Assembly (NCBI GenBank): GCA_965277105.1
Contig: OZ255710.1
Location: 1,364,001-1,428,000, forward strand
DNA length: 64,000 bases
DNA from: CAXSBA01 sp965277105
GTDB taxonomy: Bacteria > Spirochaetota > UBA12135 > COTS27 > CAXSBA01
Direction: 5' to 3'
How positions within the stretch are numbered: position 1 is the stretch's first letter; the number at the start of each line of letters is the position of its first letter. Of this stretch, positions 27,853-36,604 are shown piece after piece. Both the position numbers and the translations under genes were made by a program. The notes beneath the pieces were generated by a model. That model was given only the letters and a program-made list of their open reading frames with translations, had not been told where the DNA came from and did no database searches.

Positions 27853-28527
27853 TTATACTGCTTTTTTATCTAAAGAAATACTCTTACCCATAGTGGTGGT
27901 TAGGGAAATCGATTGGATATACTCTCCTTTCAAATCGCTAGGTTTTTTTTTCATAACCTGACTAAAAAGCTCCTTATAATTCTCAACAATAGCTTCAGGA
28001 GGCATAGACTTTTTCCCAATCGAAAAGTTTAGATTACCATTAGCATCAGCCCGAAATTCTTTTCTACCCGCTTTAACTTCCTTGATTGCTTCAGCAATGT
28101 TTTCGGTTACCGTCTTTGTTTTAGGGTTAGGCATCAATCCTTTACTTCCTAAAATTCTAGCCACTCGGGCAATGTCTTTCATCATATTAGGCGTGGTTAT
28201 CGCCACATCAAAATCAAGCCATCCTTTACTAATTTTATCGATAAACTCTTGATTACCAATAAAGTCGGCCCCGGCATTTTTGGCTTCTTCTATTTTATCT
28301 TCTTTGACTATAGCTAAAACTTTTTTCGTCTTACCAAAAGCATGAGGGAAAGAAACCGTATCTCTAATCGTGTGTTTTTTTTGGATATTAAACTTTATCG
28401 AGACATCTATACTTTCTTCAAACTTAGCGGTAGCCATATCTTTTATTTTTACTACCCCCGAATGCAGATCGTTAAATTTTTCTCGTATATCTTCTAACTT
28501 TTTATATCTTTTACTTAATTTTTTCAT
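27853..28527 (-). CDS. rplA: 50S ribosomal protein L1
   Basis: L1 forms the mobile stalk at the E site and in many bacteria represses its own operon. The 224-aa protein has the typical middle motif LGSKGLMPNPKTKTVTENI and FRADANGNLNFSIGKKS near residues 158-174. Its start overlaps the rplK stop (ATGA), giving translational coupling. Confidence 0.98.
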   Translation of the reverse strand: MKKLSKRYKKLEDIREKFNDLHSGVVKIKDMATAKFEESIDVSIKFNIQKKHTIRDTVSFPHAFGKTKKVLAIVKEDKIEEAKNAGADFIGNQEFIDKISKGWLDFDVAITTPNMMKDIARVARILGSKGLMPNPKTKTVTENIAEAIKEVKAGRKEFRADANGNLNFSIGKKSMPPEAIVENYKELFSQVMKKKPSDLKGEYIQSISLTTTMGKSISLDKKAV

Positions 28528-28958
28528 TTTTTATTTTCTACCAAAACCCCCATGCTTCTAGCAGTACCAGCAATAACTTTCTTAGCATGCTCTAAGTCAA
28601 AAGCGTTCAGGTCATCCATTTTATTTTTAGCGATTTCCTCTAATTGCTCATCGGTCAAAGTAGCGACTTTGTTTTTATTAGGCTCAGCCGAACCTTTAGG
28701 CAAGTTTAAGGCTTTTTTAATCAGAACAGAAGCCGGTGGTTTTTTAAGGGAAAAACTATAACTCCTATCTTCATAAATATTAATCACCACTGGCACAATC
28801 ATACCGGCCTGATCTTTAGTTTTATCGTTGTACTCTTTACAGAAGTTGGCCATATTAATTCCCGTTGGCCCTAAAGCGGTACCTACTGGTGGCGCCGGGG
28901 TTGCTTTGCCTGCTTCTAATTGCAGCTTAATAACTTTTGTTGGTTTTTTATCAGCCAT
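28524..28958 (-). CDS. rplK: 50S ribosomal protein L11
   Basis: L11 binds the GTPase-associated region of 23S rRNA. The 144-aa protein has the proline-rich motif KATPAPPVGTALGPTGINMA near the N-terminus and the C-terminal rRNA-binding end IAGTARSMGVLV. It lies 3 bases after nusG and overlaps rplA. Confidence 0.98.
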   Translation of the reverse strand: MADKKPTKVIKLQLEAGKATPAPPVGTALGPTGINMANFCKEYNDKTKDQAGMIVPVVINIYEDRSYSFSLKKPPASVLIKKALNLPKGSAEPNKNKVATLTDEQLEEIAKNKMDDLNAFDLEHAKKVIAGTARSMGVLVENKK

Positions 28959-28961
28959 ATT

Positions 28962-29570
28962 TTATTGCTTCTTAACTTTATAATAATCTATTTCTACTGG
29001 GGTTTCTCGCCCAAATATTTCAATACTCACGCTTACTTTACCTTTCTCAGGAGAAATCGCTTTAACCGTCCCCGAGAAATTGTTGAAAGGCCCATCCACT
29101 ATGAGAATTTTCTGCCCTATACTAAAATCAAATTCCACAGGAAAATTATCCGGAGTTTCTTCTTGGCTTCTCGAAAGCACCATACTCATTTCGTTTTTAG
29201 ATAATGGAACTGGCAATTGATCTTGCCTAGCCAAAAATCCAGAGATAAAGCTACAACTACTCACATAGTTTTTAGACTCTAAATCCATCACCATATGAAC
29301 GCAGATATAACCAGGGAAAGATTTTTTTTCAACTTTTCTTTTTTTCCCGTTTTTATAAACCGTTTCCTTGTAAATAGGAACAATGACTTCATCAATTTTT
29401 TTATAGTTATCATGAGCGACGCTTTTTTCAAGGGCTTTTTTAGCATCAAACTCCTTGCCGGATTGGGTGTGAACGATATACCATTTATAGTCACTTTCGT
29501 TTTCGTTTATCTGGTTGTTATTTAAACTTTCTTCCATATTTTCTTCTATATTTTCCTTTGCCTTTACCAC
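28962..29570 (-). CDS. nusG: Transcription termination/antitermination protein NusG
   Basis: NusG binds RNA polymerase and couples it to Rho and the ribosome. The 202-aa protein begins with an acidic extension of about 27 residues, followed by the NGN domain starting KWYIVHTQSGKEFDAKKAL, the family stretch EKKSFPGYICVHM, and a C-terminal KOW domain with ILIVDGPFNNFSGTV. The extension could mean that the true start lies at an inner Met near residue 12. The gene overlaps secE by 7 bases. Confidence 0.97.
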   Translation of the reverse strand: MVKAKENIEENMEESLNNNQINENESDYKWYIVHTQSGKEFDAKKALEKSVAHDNYKKIDEVIVPIYKETVYKNGKKRKVEKKSFPGYICVHMVMDLESKNYVSSCSFISGFLARQDQLPVPLSKNEMSMVLSRSQEETPDNFPVEFDFSIGQKILIVDGPFNNFSGTVKAISPEKGKVSVSIEIFGRETPVEIDYYKVKKQ

Positions 29571-29869
29571 TTCCTAAACTTTGCTCTTATTCGATTATAA
29601 AGAACAACACCAATTACTAGAAAAACAACCATCATAATATAACTAAATTCCGTTACATAAACTTTTAAAAAATTCACGTTATCCACCACAATAAATCGGA
29701 TAATTCGGGCAGAGGCAAGGTCAACTAAATATAAACATAACGATAAAATCACTAAAGAAACACAAACAACGATGGTCGTATTAAGGACGTCATCCCGGTT
29801 AGGCCAAGTGGTTTTTTCTTTTATTTCCACATAAACTTCTTTTAAAAATTGTTTTAACTTCTTTATCAT
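29564..29869 (-). CDS. secE: Preprotein translocase subunit SecE
   Basis: Small essential subunit of the SecYEG channel. The 101-aa protein has the conserved amphipathic start EVYVEIKEKTTWPNRDDVL (about residues 11-29) followed by a membrane segment (about 31-50) and a second hydrophobic segment near the C-terminus (about 75-93). A single-domain SecE usually has 60-65 residues, so this one is longer at its C-terminal end. Position between trnW and nusG is classical. Confidence 0.95.
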   Translation of the reverse strand: MIKKLKQFLKEVYVEIKEKTTWPNRDDVLNTTIVVCVSLVILSLCLYLVDLASARIIRFIVVDNVNFLKVYVTEFSYIMMVVFLVIGVVLYNRIRAKFRKW

Positions 29870-29890
29870 TGCTTTTGGAGTGTATTAGTG

Positions 29891-29962
29891 CGAGCCAGGA
29901 AGGATTCGAACCCTCACACATGGAGTTGGAGTCCACTGCTCTACCATTGGAGCTACTGGCTC
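29891..29962 (-). tRNA. trnW: tRNA-Trp (anticodon CCA)
   Basis: A full cloverleaf can be folded: acceptor arm GAGCCAG with CTGGCTC, D-arm GCTC/GAGC, anticodon arm GTGGA-CTCCAAC-TCCAT with anticodon CCA, T-arm GAGGG-TTCGAAT-CCTTC with one G-U pair. The 3' CCA is not encoded. It is the first gene of the secE-nusG-rpl-rpo unit; the usual tuf gene upstream is missing. Confidence 0.97.
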
Positions 29963-30112
29963 ATTTTATGGTTTTCAGCAAACCCTTTTTAAAAAGATAC
30001 TTATCTCCTCCCTTTTAATAAAAATACTTAGTCTAAAAATCTATAAAAATAACTAGCTTTTAAAAAATTAAAGTATGAATTTTTTTATCTATTTTAATAA
30101 AAAACGTTGTTA

Positions 30113-30142
30113 ATTATAGTATGAAATAGATAAATTTGTCAA
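30113..30142 (-). promoter_or_regulatory. Strong promoter of the trnW-secE-nusG-rpl-rpoBC unit
   Basis: On the minus strand TTGACA (30137-30142) and TATAAT (30113-30118) are both perfect consensus hexamers, 18 bases apart, with TAC just before the -10. Transcription would start about 145 bases before the tRNA. This is the best sigma-70 promoter seen in the window, as expected for ribosomal and polymerase genes. Confidence 0.8.
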
Positions 30143-30319
30143 TAAATTGTCTGCTAATAGTTATTTTTCCCGTTTTTTTTCGCTGTTTTCTTATTAAACC
30201 TGGCTTATTTTAAGGATTTTTTTACTTTTTTTAGCCTATAATTAATTTTAATATCATTTTTAAAAGAAATAAGCAAAAAAGTTCTAATAAATTTAATTTT
30301 TCATGATTTAAACTAAACG

Positions 30320-30353
30320 TATAATATGAAAAAAAATAATTCTATACTATAAT
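30320..30353 (+). promoter_or_regulatory. Putative promoter(s) of the D-2-hydroxyglutarate dehydrogenase-like gene
   Basis: Two TATAAT boxes lie upstream of the ATG at 30386: one at 30320-30325 (TTTTTC 17 bases upstream) and one at 30348-30353, preceded by TAC. The second would give a leader of only about 25 bases. No clear ribosome site precedes the ATG. Confidence 0.4.
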
Positions 30354-30385
30354 TTCTGAAAGGCTTAGTTTTTAGTTAATTTTTA

Positions 30386-33316
30386 ATGGAAAAAATATTT
30401 TCAACTTTAAAGGAGGAATTATCCGGGGGCATTCGTTTTGATAATATCAGCAAAGCCCTTTACGCTACCGATGCCTCCGTCTATCGAGAAATTCCCTTAG
30501 GGGTTGCCTACCCTAAAAGCACTGATGATATAAAATTACTAGTTCAAGCAGCCAAAAACAATAACTTCTCCCTTATCCCGCGAACAGCAGGGACTTCGCT
30601 AGCTGGACAATGCGTAGGAAAAGGCCTAGTGGTAGATGTTTCTAAACAATTTAATACAATACTAGAAATCAATGAAAAAGAAAAATGGGTGCGAGTGCAA
30701 CCTGGAGTTATTAGGGACGAACTCAATCATCACTTAGAACCCTTAGGGCTTTTTTTTGCTCCAGTTACCTCTACTTCTAACCGAGCTATGATTGGGGGGA
30801 TGGTTGGGAATAACTCAACGGGGACCAACTCCATCTCTTATGGCTCAACAAGGGATCACGTTATTAGCATGCAAGTGATATTAAGCGATGGCAATGAAAC
30901 TACTTTCAAAGCCCTTAGCAAAGAAGAGTTCATCGAAAAAACTAAGCTAAAAAATTTAGAAGGGGAGCTTTATCGGCAAATAAAAGAAATGCTAGATAAC
31001 CCCCATAATCAAAAAAATATTGAAAAATTCTTCCCCAAAGCCACTATTCACCGGAGGAATACCGGCTATGCTCTTGATTCCTTATTGCAGAGTAATCTTT
31101 TTTTAGAACAAGGGAAAGATTTTAACTTCTGTGAGCTTCTTTGCGGATCAGAAGGCACGCTAGCTTTTACCACCGAAATAAAACTTAGCCTTAATCCTCT
31201 CCCCCCTCCTTACAACGTCGTGGTAGCGGCTCATTTTAACACCATTTACGAAAGCATGAAAGCCACTCAAGTAGCTATGCAGTTTAACCCTTCTGCTTGC
31301 GAATTGATGGACAAAATAATTTTAGACTGCACCAAAGACAACTTACTCCAAAGAAAAAATCGCTACTTTATCGAAGGGGACCCAAAGGCGGTTTTACTTA
31401 TTGAATTTAAAAAAGAAACCCTCGCAAAGGCAAATAAAAAAGCTGACGAACTTATCGAAAAAATGAAAAACAGCCAGCTTGGTTATGCTTTTCCTAAAAT
31501 TCCTTCGCCGGCTAGTAAAAAAGTTTGGGAGCTTAGGAGTGCGGGATTGGGCTTACTTGCTAATGTCCCTGGTGATAAAAAAACCGTTGCCTGCATTGAA
31601 GACACCGCCGTAGCTTTAGAAGACTTAGCTGATTACATTAAAGAGTTTGAAGAAATGATGAAAGAGTTTGGGCAAGAAAGCGTTTACTACGCCCATGCTG
31701 GAGCTGGGGAAATTCACTTAAGGCCTATTCTCAACTTAAAAACTGCCCAAGGGGTAAAAGACTTTTACACAATATCGAAAGCTAGCGCCCTATTAGTTAA
31801 AAAATACCATGGCTCACTTAGCGGGGAACATGGCGATGGCAGGGTGCGGGCTTCTTTTATTCCTCTAGTTTTAGGAGAAGAAAACTATGAGCTTTTTAAA
31901 AGCATAAAAAAAATCTGGGACCCCCAAAATATTTTTAACCCCGGTAAAATCGTTGATGCTCCTCCAATGGACACTTCTCTTCGCTATGAAAAAGACCTTA
32001 CCCTTGCTCCTTTAAACACCTTATTCGATTTCTCTAAAACAGAGGGGATACTTCGAATGGCCGAGAAGTGTAATGGATCAGGAGATTGTCGCAAACTTCC
32101 TTTCTCTGGTGGGACTATGTGTCCAAGCTATCAGGCTACTAGAAACGAGAAAGATACCACAAGAGCCAGGGCAAATACTTTAAGAGAATTTCTGACTAAA
32201 AACCAAAAGCAAGGGAAAGCAAATCCATTTAATAGCAAAGAAATAAAAGAAGTGATGGATTTATGCTTAGCCTGCAAAGGATGTTTATCCGAGTGCCCGT
32301 CTAACGTAGATGTGGCTAGTTTAAAAGCGGAGTTTTTGCATCAATATTATAAGTCCAATAAAATTCCTCTAAGGAACTACTTTTTTTCTGAAATATTTAG
32401 ATTAAATAAGTTAGGTAACTCTTTTCGGTTTTTCACCAATTTTATTTTCAAAAACTCCTGGACAAGTTATTTTTTAAAATCATTTTTAAAAATAGCTCCC
32501 GAGCGCTCAATCCCTTTATTAACCGGAGATACTTTCAAATGGTATCAAAAAAATTATCAAAAGCACATCCCTAAGAATCCTAAAAAAACCGTTTATTTAT
32601 TTTGCGATGAATTCACTCGCTATAACGATTCACTTATTGGGATAAAAACTATAAAACTATTAAGCGCACTAGATTACCAAGTAAAAATGATTGACCATCA
32701 AGAAAGTGGAAGGGCAGCTATTTCTAAGGGCTTTTTAACCAAAGCTAAAAAACTAGCAGAAGATAATGTTCGTTTATTTGGAGGCATCATTTCTGAAAAA
32801 ACCCCACTAATCGGAATAGAACCTTCGGCTATTTTAAGTTTTAGAGATGAATACCCTAGGCTAGTAAGATCTAATTATCGCCCAATGGCTGAAAAGTTAA
32901 AAAAAAATGCCTTGCTTATTGATGAGTTTTTAGCTAATGAAATTGACAAAGGAAATATTGATTCTAATAAATTTACTGAAAATAATCAGGAAATTCTCTT
33001 GCACGGGCATTGCCATCAAAAAGCTCTTTCTAGCATCTCGCTAACCGAAAAACTATTATCACTCCCAAAAAACTATCAAGTAAAAACCATCTCTAGTGGG
33101 TGCTGTGGTATGGCTGGCTCTTTTGGTTATGAAAAAGAACACTATGCTATTAGTCAGCAAATAGGAGAGTTAGTTTTATTCCCTGCGCTTAGAAAAGCAA
33201 AGGGAGAAGTGATAGTTTCCGCCCCAGGAATTAGCTGCCGCCACCAAATTGCTTTGGGAACGAAACGAAGTGCTTCTCATCCCGTAGAGATTATGTGGGA
33301 AGCTTTAATAAAATAA
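30386..33316 (+). CDS. FAD/Fe-S oxidoreductase, YdiJ-type D-2-hydroxyglutarate dehydrogenase
   Basis: A 976-aa fusion of an FAD-linked oxidase, a 4Fe-4S ferredoxin-like module and a CCG-domain module, the layout of E. coli YdiJ, which oxidises D-2-hydroxyglutarate to 2-oxoglutarate. The FAD-binding PCMH-type domain shows PRTAGTSLAGQ near residue 64 and GGMVGNNSTGTNS after it; GSLSGEHGDGRVR marks the C-terminal half of the oxidase. Fe-S cysteines appear in CNGSGDCRK (from 562) and CLACKGCLSECPS (about 627-639), and the CCG module has GHCHQKA (about 872) and SGCCGMAGSFGYE (about 905). The gene faces a TRAP operon ending in a HOT enzyme that makes D-2-hydroxyglutarate. Related flavoproteins oxidise D-lactate or glycolate; the context favours 2-hydroxyglutarate. 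Confidence 0.85.
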   Translation: MEKIFSTLKEELSGGIRFDNISKALYATDASVYREIPLGVAYPKSTDDIKLLVQAAKNNNFSLIPRTAGTSLAGQCVGKGLVVDVSKQFNTILEINEKEKWVRVQPGVIRDELNHHLEPLGLFFAPVTSTSNRAMIGGMVGNNSTGTNSISYGSTRDHVISMQVILSDGNETTFKALSKEEFIEKTKLKNLEGELYRQIKEMLDNPHNQKNIEKFFPKATIHRRNTGYALDSLLQSNLFLEQGKDFNFCELLCGSEGTLAFTTEIKLSLNPLPPPYNVVVAAHFNTIYESMKATQVAMQFNPSACELMDKIILDCTKDNLLQRKNRYFIEGDPKAVLLIEFKKETLAKANKKADELIEKMKNSQLGYAFPKIPSPASKKVWELRSAGLGLLANVPGDKKTVACIEDTAVALEDLADYIKEFEEMMKEFGQESVYYAHAGAGEIHLRPILNLKTAQGVKDFYTISKASALLVKKYHGSLSGEHGDGRVRASFIPLVLGEENYELFKSIKKIWDPQNIFNPGKIVDAPPMDTSLRYEKDLTLAPLNTLFDFSKTEGILRMAEKCNGSGDCRKLPFSGGTMCPSYQATRNEKDTTRARANTLREFLTKNQKQGKANPFNSKEIKEVMDLCLACKGCLSECPSNVDVASLKAEFLHQYYKSNKIPLRNYFFSEIFRLNKLGNSFRFFTNFIFKNSWTSYFLKSFLKIAPERSIPLLTGDTFKWYQKNYQKHIPKNPKKTVYLFCDEFTRYNDSLIGIKTIKLLSALDYQVKMIDHQESGRAAISKGFLTKAKKLAEDNVRLFGGIISEKTPLIGIEPSAILSFRDEYPRLVRSNYRPMAEKLKKNALLIDEFLANEIDKGNIDSNKFTENNQEILLHGHCHQKALSSISLTEKLLSLPKNYQVKTISSGCCGMAGSFGYEKEHYAISQQIGELVLFPALRKAKGEVIVSAPGISCRHQIALGTKRSASHPVEIMWEALIK

Positions 33317-33342
33317 AGTTTTAATTAATTTATTAAAACTTT
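33315..33342. terminator. Symmetrical hairpin between convergent genes
   Basis: AAAGTTTTAAT (33315-33325) and ATTAAAACTTT (33332-33342) are a perfect 11-bp inverted repeat with a 6-base loop. It overlaps both stop codons, of the oxidoreductase and of the HOT gene, and so can end transcripts from either side. The stem is AT-rich, so its strength is uncertain. Confidence 0.5.
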
Positions 33343-34672
33343 ACCACATAGTAAGCGACTCTTGGAAAAGCTTTCTTAAATCTTCTTTAGTAACTGGTTC
33401 TGGCTTAGGCGAGTTATCCAAAAGCCTTTTTTGCGGGAAAGTAGCTTCGGTTAAGGCATCTAGGTCATCTTCATTATACCCTAACGCACTAAGCCCGTTA
33501 GGAAGACCGGTTTGTTGCGCCATCTCGACAATTTTATCTGCTAAAACATCTCCAGCATTTTCTAAGCTGATATCCCCTTCTAATATTTTAGGGTCGGTAT
33601 CACCAATGGCTTTAACTACATTTAAATGCCTCTCGGGACAATATTTAGCGTAGTTTCTAAACACCGCCGGTGAGTTAACAATAACCGACAGGCCATGAGG
33701 GATAAGAGGATGTTTTTCTGGCCAGCCGTTTAATTTATAATCTTTAACCAATCCCGATACCGCATAAGACATCCCATGAGGAATATGGCAACCAGTATTT
33801 CCAAAACCTATTCCAGCCAAGGTCCCTGCTAGCATCAGTTCATCTAACCCTTTTTCCCTTGCTTCCCCTTTGCCATTTACCGTATCCACCAAAACTCGCC
33901 CCATAATGCGAATAGCCTCCAAACAAGCGACATCCCCAAAAGGATTAGCGCCTTGAGTGGCTGGGCGTTTATTTGGCTCTTCAGGGACTGGTCTTCTTGT
34001 ATAAGGTCGTGCAGTATAAGATTCGCAGGCATGAGAAAAGACATCAAAACCATTAGCAGCAACCACATTTTTCGGAAGAGAATACAGGGAAGTCGGGTCG
34101 AGTATTCCTAAAACCGGTCGAAGAGCGGGGTGCATAATCCCCGTTTTGGCTTTTAGTGGCAGATAATCAAAAACCGAGATAGCCGTACATTCACTAGCGG
34201 TGCCAAAAGTAGTGGTACAGGCAATAAGTGGCTTTAATGGGCCGGGGATTTTCTTAGCCTGACCTAAAGGAGCATTAACATAAGCTAATAAATCATCGGG
34301 GTAAGTAGAATAAAGGTTAGCCGCTTTAGTTGTATCAATAACCGAGCCCCCGCCTACGGTAACAAATCCATCAAAATTATTTTTAACCGTAAAGTCAATA
34401 GCTTCTTTAAGCGATTCATCGGTAGGTTCGACTAAAATCTGATCGTAAATTTCAAAGTTGATATTGTACTTATTTAAAGATTCTTTAACTTGCTTAAAGC
34501 ACTCTTGCTGACTAATGAATGGGTCAGTATAAAGGCCGAGTTTTTTTATATTAAGTTGCTTAACATCATAACCAACTTCTTTTAAAGCACCCTTGCCAAT
34601 TTTTAATTTGCTATTATCTACGGTAAAAACCGTGTCCCCGCCGGGGTAATGTTTAAAGTATGATTCACTCAT
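33341..34672 (-). CDS. Hydroxyacid-oxoacid transhydrogenase (HOT, ADHFE1-type iron alcohol dehydrogenase)
   Basis: Member of the iron-dependent alcohol dehydrogenase family, in the branch of human ADHFE1. HOT moves hydride from 4-hydroxybutyrate (or a similar hydroxyacid) to 2-oxoglutarate, giving succinate semialdehyde and D-2-hydroxyglutarate, with tightly bound NAD. The 443-aa protein shows GGGSVIDTTKAANLY near residue 98, TTFGTASECTAISVF, metal-ligand stretches GFDVFSHACESY, HIPHGMSYAVSGLV and HPLIPHGLSVIV, and a subfamily insertion after YTARPY. The family-specific ARPY and PERHL segments separate it from ordinary alcohol dehydrogenases. It follows dctM by 64 bases with an AAAGGAAA ribosome site, so it is the last gene of the TRAP operon. 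Confidence 0.85.
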   Translation of the reverse strand: MSESYFKHYPGGDTVFTVDNSKLKIGKGALKEVGYDVKQLNIKKLGLYTDPFISQQECFKQVKESLNKYNINFEIYDQILVEPTDESLKEAIDFTVKNNFDGFVTVGGGSVIDTTKAANLYSTYPDDLLAYVNAPLGQAKKIPGPLKPLIACTTTFGTASECTAISVFDYLPLKAKTGIMHPALRPVLGILDPTSLYSLPKNVVAANGFDVFSHACESYTARPYTRRPVPEEPNKRPATQGANPFGDVACLEAIRIMGRVLVDTVNGKGEAREKGLDELMLAGTLAGIGFGNTGCHIPHGMSYAVSGLVKDYKLNGWPEKHPLIPHGLSVIVNSPAVFRNYAKYCPERHLNVVKAIGDTDPKILEGDISLENAGDVLADKIVEMAQQTGLPNGLSALGYNEDDLDALTEATFPQKRLLDNSPKPEPVTKEDLRKLFQESLTMW

Positions 34673-34736
34673 ATGAAAGTTTCCTTTGTTAAAAATTTAT
34701 TTTATGTTTTTTATTTTTCTTAATTTTTTTTATTTT

Positions 34737-36017
34737 TTATCTTGTGGGAATTAACATAGTGCTAAGGGCCGGCACTAAAGCAATAATGAACCAAGCCAAC
34801 ATTAGAATAAAGAGATAGGGCAAGGTATGTTTGACTAGCCTAAAATAGGGAATCCCCGTAATCCCACTAGCCACATAAAGGTTGAGCCCATAAGGAGGAG
34901 TGATAAAACCAATAGCATCTCCTACTAAAAAGATAACCGCAAAATGGACTGGGTCGATACCCACACTAGCAGCTACCGGAGCTATGATTGGAGCTAGGAT
35001 AATCACATCAGGAAGGCTTTCTAAAAAAGTTCCTGTAATAAACACTAACAACATACAGAAAAATAAAACTGGGTAATACCCTCCTAGAGAAGTGATAAAC
35101 TCAGCGACAATTTCTCTAATGCCAATGATAGAAAGAATCTGCTGCATCACAACCGAAACTGCAATAAGTGGGGCTAAAAGACCGGTAATCTGCCCCGAGC
35201 GAAGCATAATTTTAGGGAGTTGTTTTAATTTTAGATTACGAGTAATAAAAATCCCCGCTAGAATACAAAAGCCTACTGTTACTCCAGCCGCTTCCGTAGG
35301 AGAAAAGATTCCCCCGTAAATACCTAAGAGCACAATCCCAATAGCCAAAAAACCTAACCAAGCCTGTCCGCCTTTTTTGATTACATCAACTGGCTTAAAG
35401 GGAATAATTTTCCCCCAGTTATTCCTTTTAGAAACAAAGTAACACGCAAGCATCATCGCCACTACCATTAATGTTCCTGGTAAAAATCCTCCGATAAATA
35501 AATCGGTAATAGAGATTTGCATTAAAAACCCATAAACAATGAAAATAATACTTGGCGGGATAATAATTCCCACAGTTCCTCCCGAAGCAATGGTAGCAGC
35601 AGCGAAATGCTTATCATAACCTTTTTCTACCATATCTTTATAAGTAATCGAGCCAATGGTGGCAGTAGTAGCTGTATTCGATCCTGAAATGGCCGAAAAC
35701 ACCCCACTAGCTGCTAAAGTCGACATTCCTAGCCCCCCACGAATCCATCCCAAAGCAGAATAAGAAAAATTAGTAAGACGTTTAGCAATCCCGGTACTGT
35801 TGATTAGATCACCGGTAAGGATAAAAAGCGGCAAAGCTAACAAACCAAAAAAATTAAGCCCCTCAAAAAGCGAAACTCCTATATTAGCTAAGGTAAAATC
35901 AATAAAATAACTAACAAGGAGCACCCATAACCCAATAATAAGGAATATAGGAAGCCCCACAATAAATAAAAATGTAGCAACTAAAGAAGAGATAATAATA
36001 GCAGTACTATTGTCCAT
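34737..36017 (-). CDS. dctM: TRAP transporter large permease DctM
   Basis: Large membrane subunit of a tripartite ATP-independent periplasmic importer, driven by an ion gradient. The 426-aa protein is almost wholly hydrophobic, with about 12 membrane segments, and carries family motifs GLALPLFILTGDLINSTGIA-like GLLALPLFILTG, SAISGSNTATTATIGS and GGTVGIIIPPSIIFIVYG. Its start overlaps the preceding HEAT-like gene by 11 bases. Together with dctQ and dctP it forms a complete TRAP system; the substrate is probably a small organic acid, and the HOT gene behind it suggests a hydroxyacid. Confidence 0.95.
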   Translation of the reverse strand: MDNSTAIIISSLVATFLFIVGLPIFLIIGLWVLLVSYFIDFTLANIGVSLFEGLNFFGLLALPLFILTGDLINSTGIAKRLTNFSYSALGWIRGGLGMSTLAASGVFSAISGSNTATTATIGSITYKDMVEKGYDKHFAAATIASGGTVGIIIPPSIIFIVYGFLMQISITDLFIGGFLPGTLMVVAMMLACYFVSKRNNWGKIIPFKPVDVIKKGGQAWLGFLAIGIVLLGIYGGIFSPTEAAGVTVGFCILAGIFITRNLKLKQLPKIMLRSGQITGLLAPLIAVSVVMQQILSIIGIREIVAEFITSLGGYYPVLFFCMLLVFITGTFLESLPDVIILAPIIAPVAASVGIDPVHFAVIFLVGDAIGFITPPYGLNLYVASGITGIPYFRLVKHTLPYLFILMLAWFIIALVPALSTMLIPTR

Positions 36018-36597
36018 ATTTTTTAATCCTGTGTATATATTTTTTAGCGTGATTAGAAACCGATTTTCGCTTATCCGAGCTTAGCCTAGTGAGTTGAGGA
36101 GTAAGCCACTTTTTAAGCTGATTATCCTGCTCGGCCCAAGTAGCGAGAGTTCTCATAGTGTTATTTAATACTATCCAGTCGTGATGATTTTCTAAGTTGT
36201 TTTTTAAAATACTTTTGGCTTCCTTTATTTGGGCTGGCGTCATTTTAGAGCTCAACACTAAAAATAAACTAGCCAAAGTCCACTGAGTAGATGCTTGATT
36301 TATCGGGGCAATGTCTTTGATCAACCTATCAATGTAAGGCACTAACCACTCGGGTTTTTCTAAAGATACCCTTTTAAGAGCGTTGGATGTGCGCAGCCTA
36401 ACTATTTTGTCTTGGCTAAAGCAGCAATTATATAATTCTCCTAACCTAGCAGGATTTTTAAAAACCATAGCCACCACCTCAATTGTCCGCCCAAGAGAAT
36501 TAGGATGACCTCCTTGAAGTATTTGTTCGAATTTTTCTATTTTCATTAATGAAGAGCTAACTAAAGAAAAAATGGTAATAGTAGCATTACTAACCAT
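36007..36597 (-). CDS. HEAT-repeat-like protein inside the TRAP operon, unknown role
   Basis: A 196-aa, helix-rich protein that looks like a small HEAT-type alpha solenoid: SLGRTIEVVAMVFKNPARLG, VRLRTSNALKRVSLEKPEWL, a Trp/Leu-rich middle and KKWLTPQLTRLSSDKRKSV follow as repeated helix pairs. No signal peptide is clear; the first 17 residues are mildly hydrophobic, and an inner Met (position 18, 36546) starting MKIEKFEQIL is an equally good start. It lies between dctQ (7 bases) and dctM (overlap), an unusual place since the two membrane subunits are normally adjacent. I do not know its function; a cytosolic partner of the transporter is one possibility. Confidence 0.7.
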   Translation of the reverse strand: MVSNATITIFSLVSSSLMKIEKFEQILQGGHPNSLGRTIEVVAMVFKNPARLGELYNCCFSQDKIVRLRTSNALKRVSLEKPEWLVPYIDRLIKDIAPINQASTQWTLASLFLVLSSKMTPAQIKEAKSILKNNLENHHDWIVLNNTMRTLATWAEQDNQLKKWLTPQLTRLSSDKRKSVSNHAKKYIHRIKKYGQ

Positions 36598-36604
36598 ATT
36601 TTAT

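Larger units (their letters stand above)
29963..30385. other. Divergent intergenic region, trnW versus FAD oxidoreductase
   Basis: 423 bases without a gene, strongly AT-rich. It holds the trnW-secE-rpo promoter (30113-30142, minus) and one or two promoters for the gene starting at 30386 (plus). Nothing else with clear structure is seen. Confidence 0.7.
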
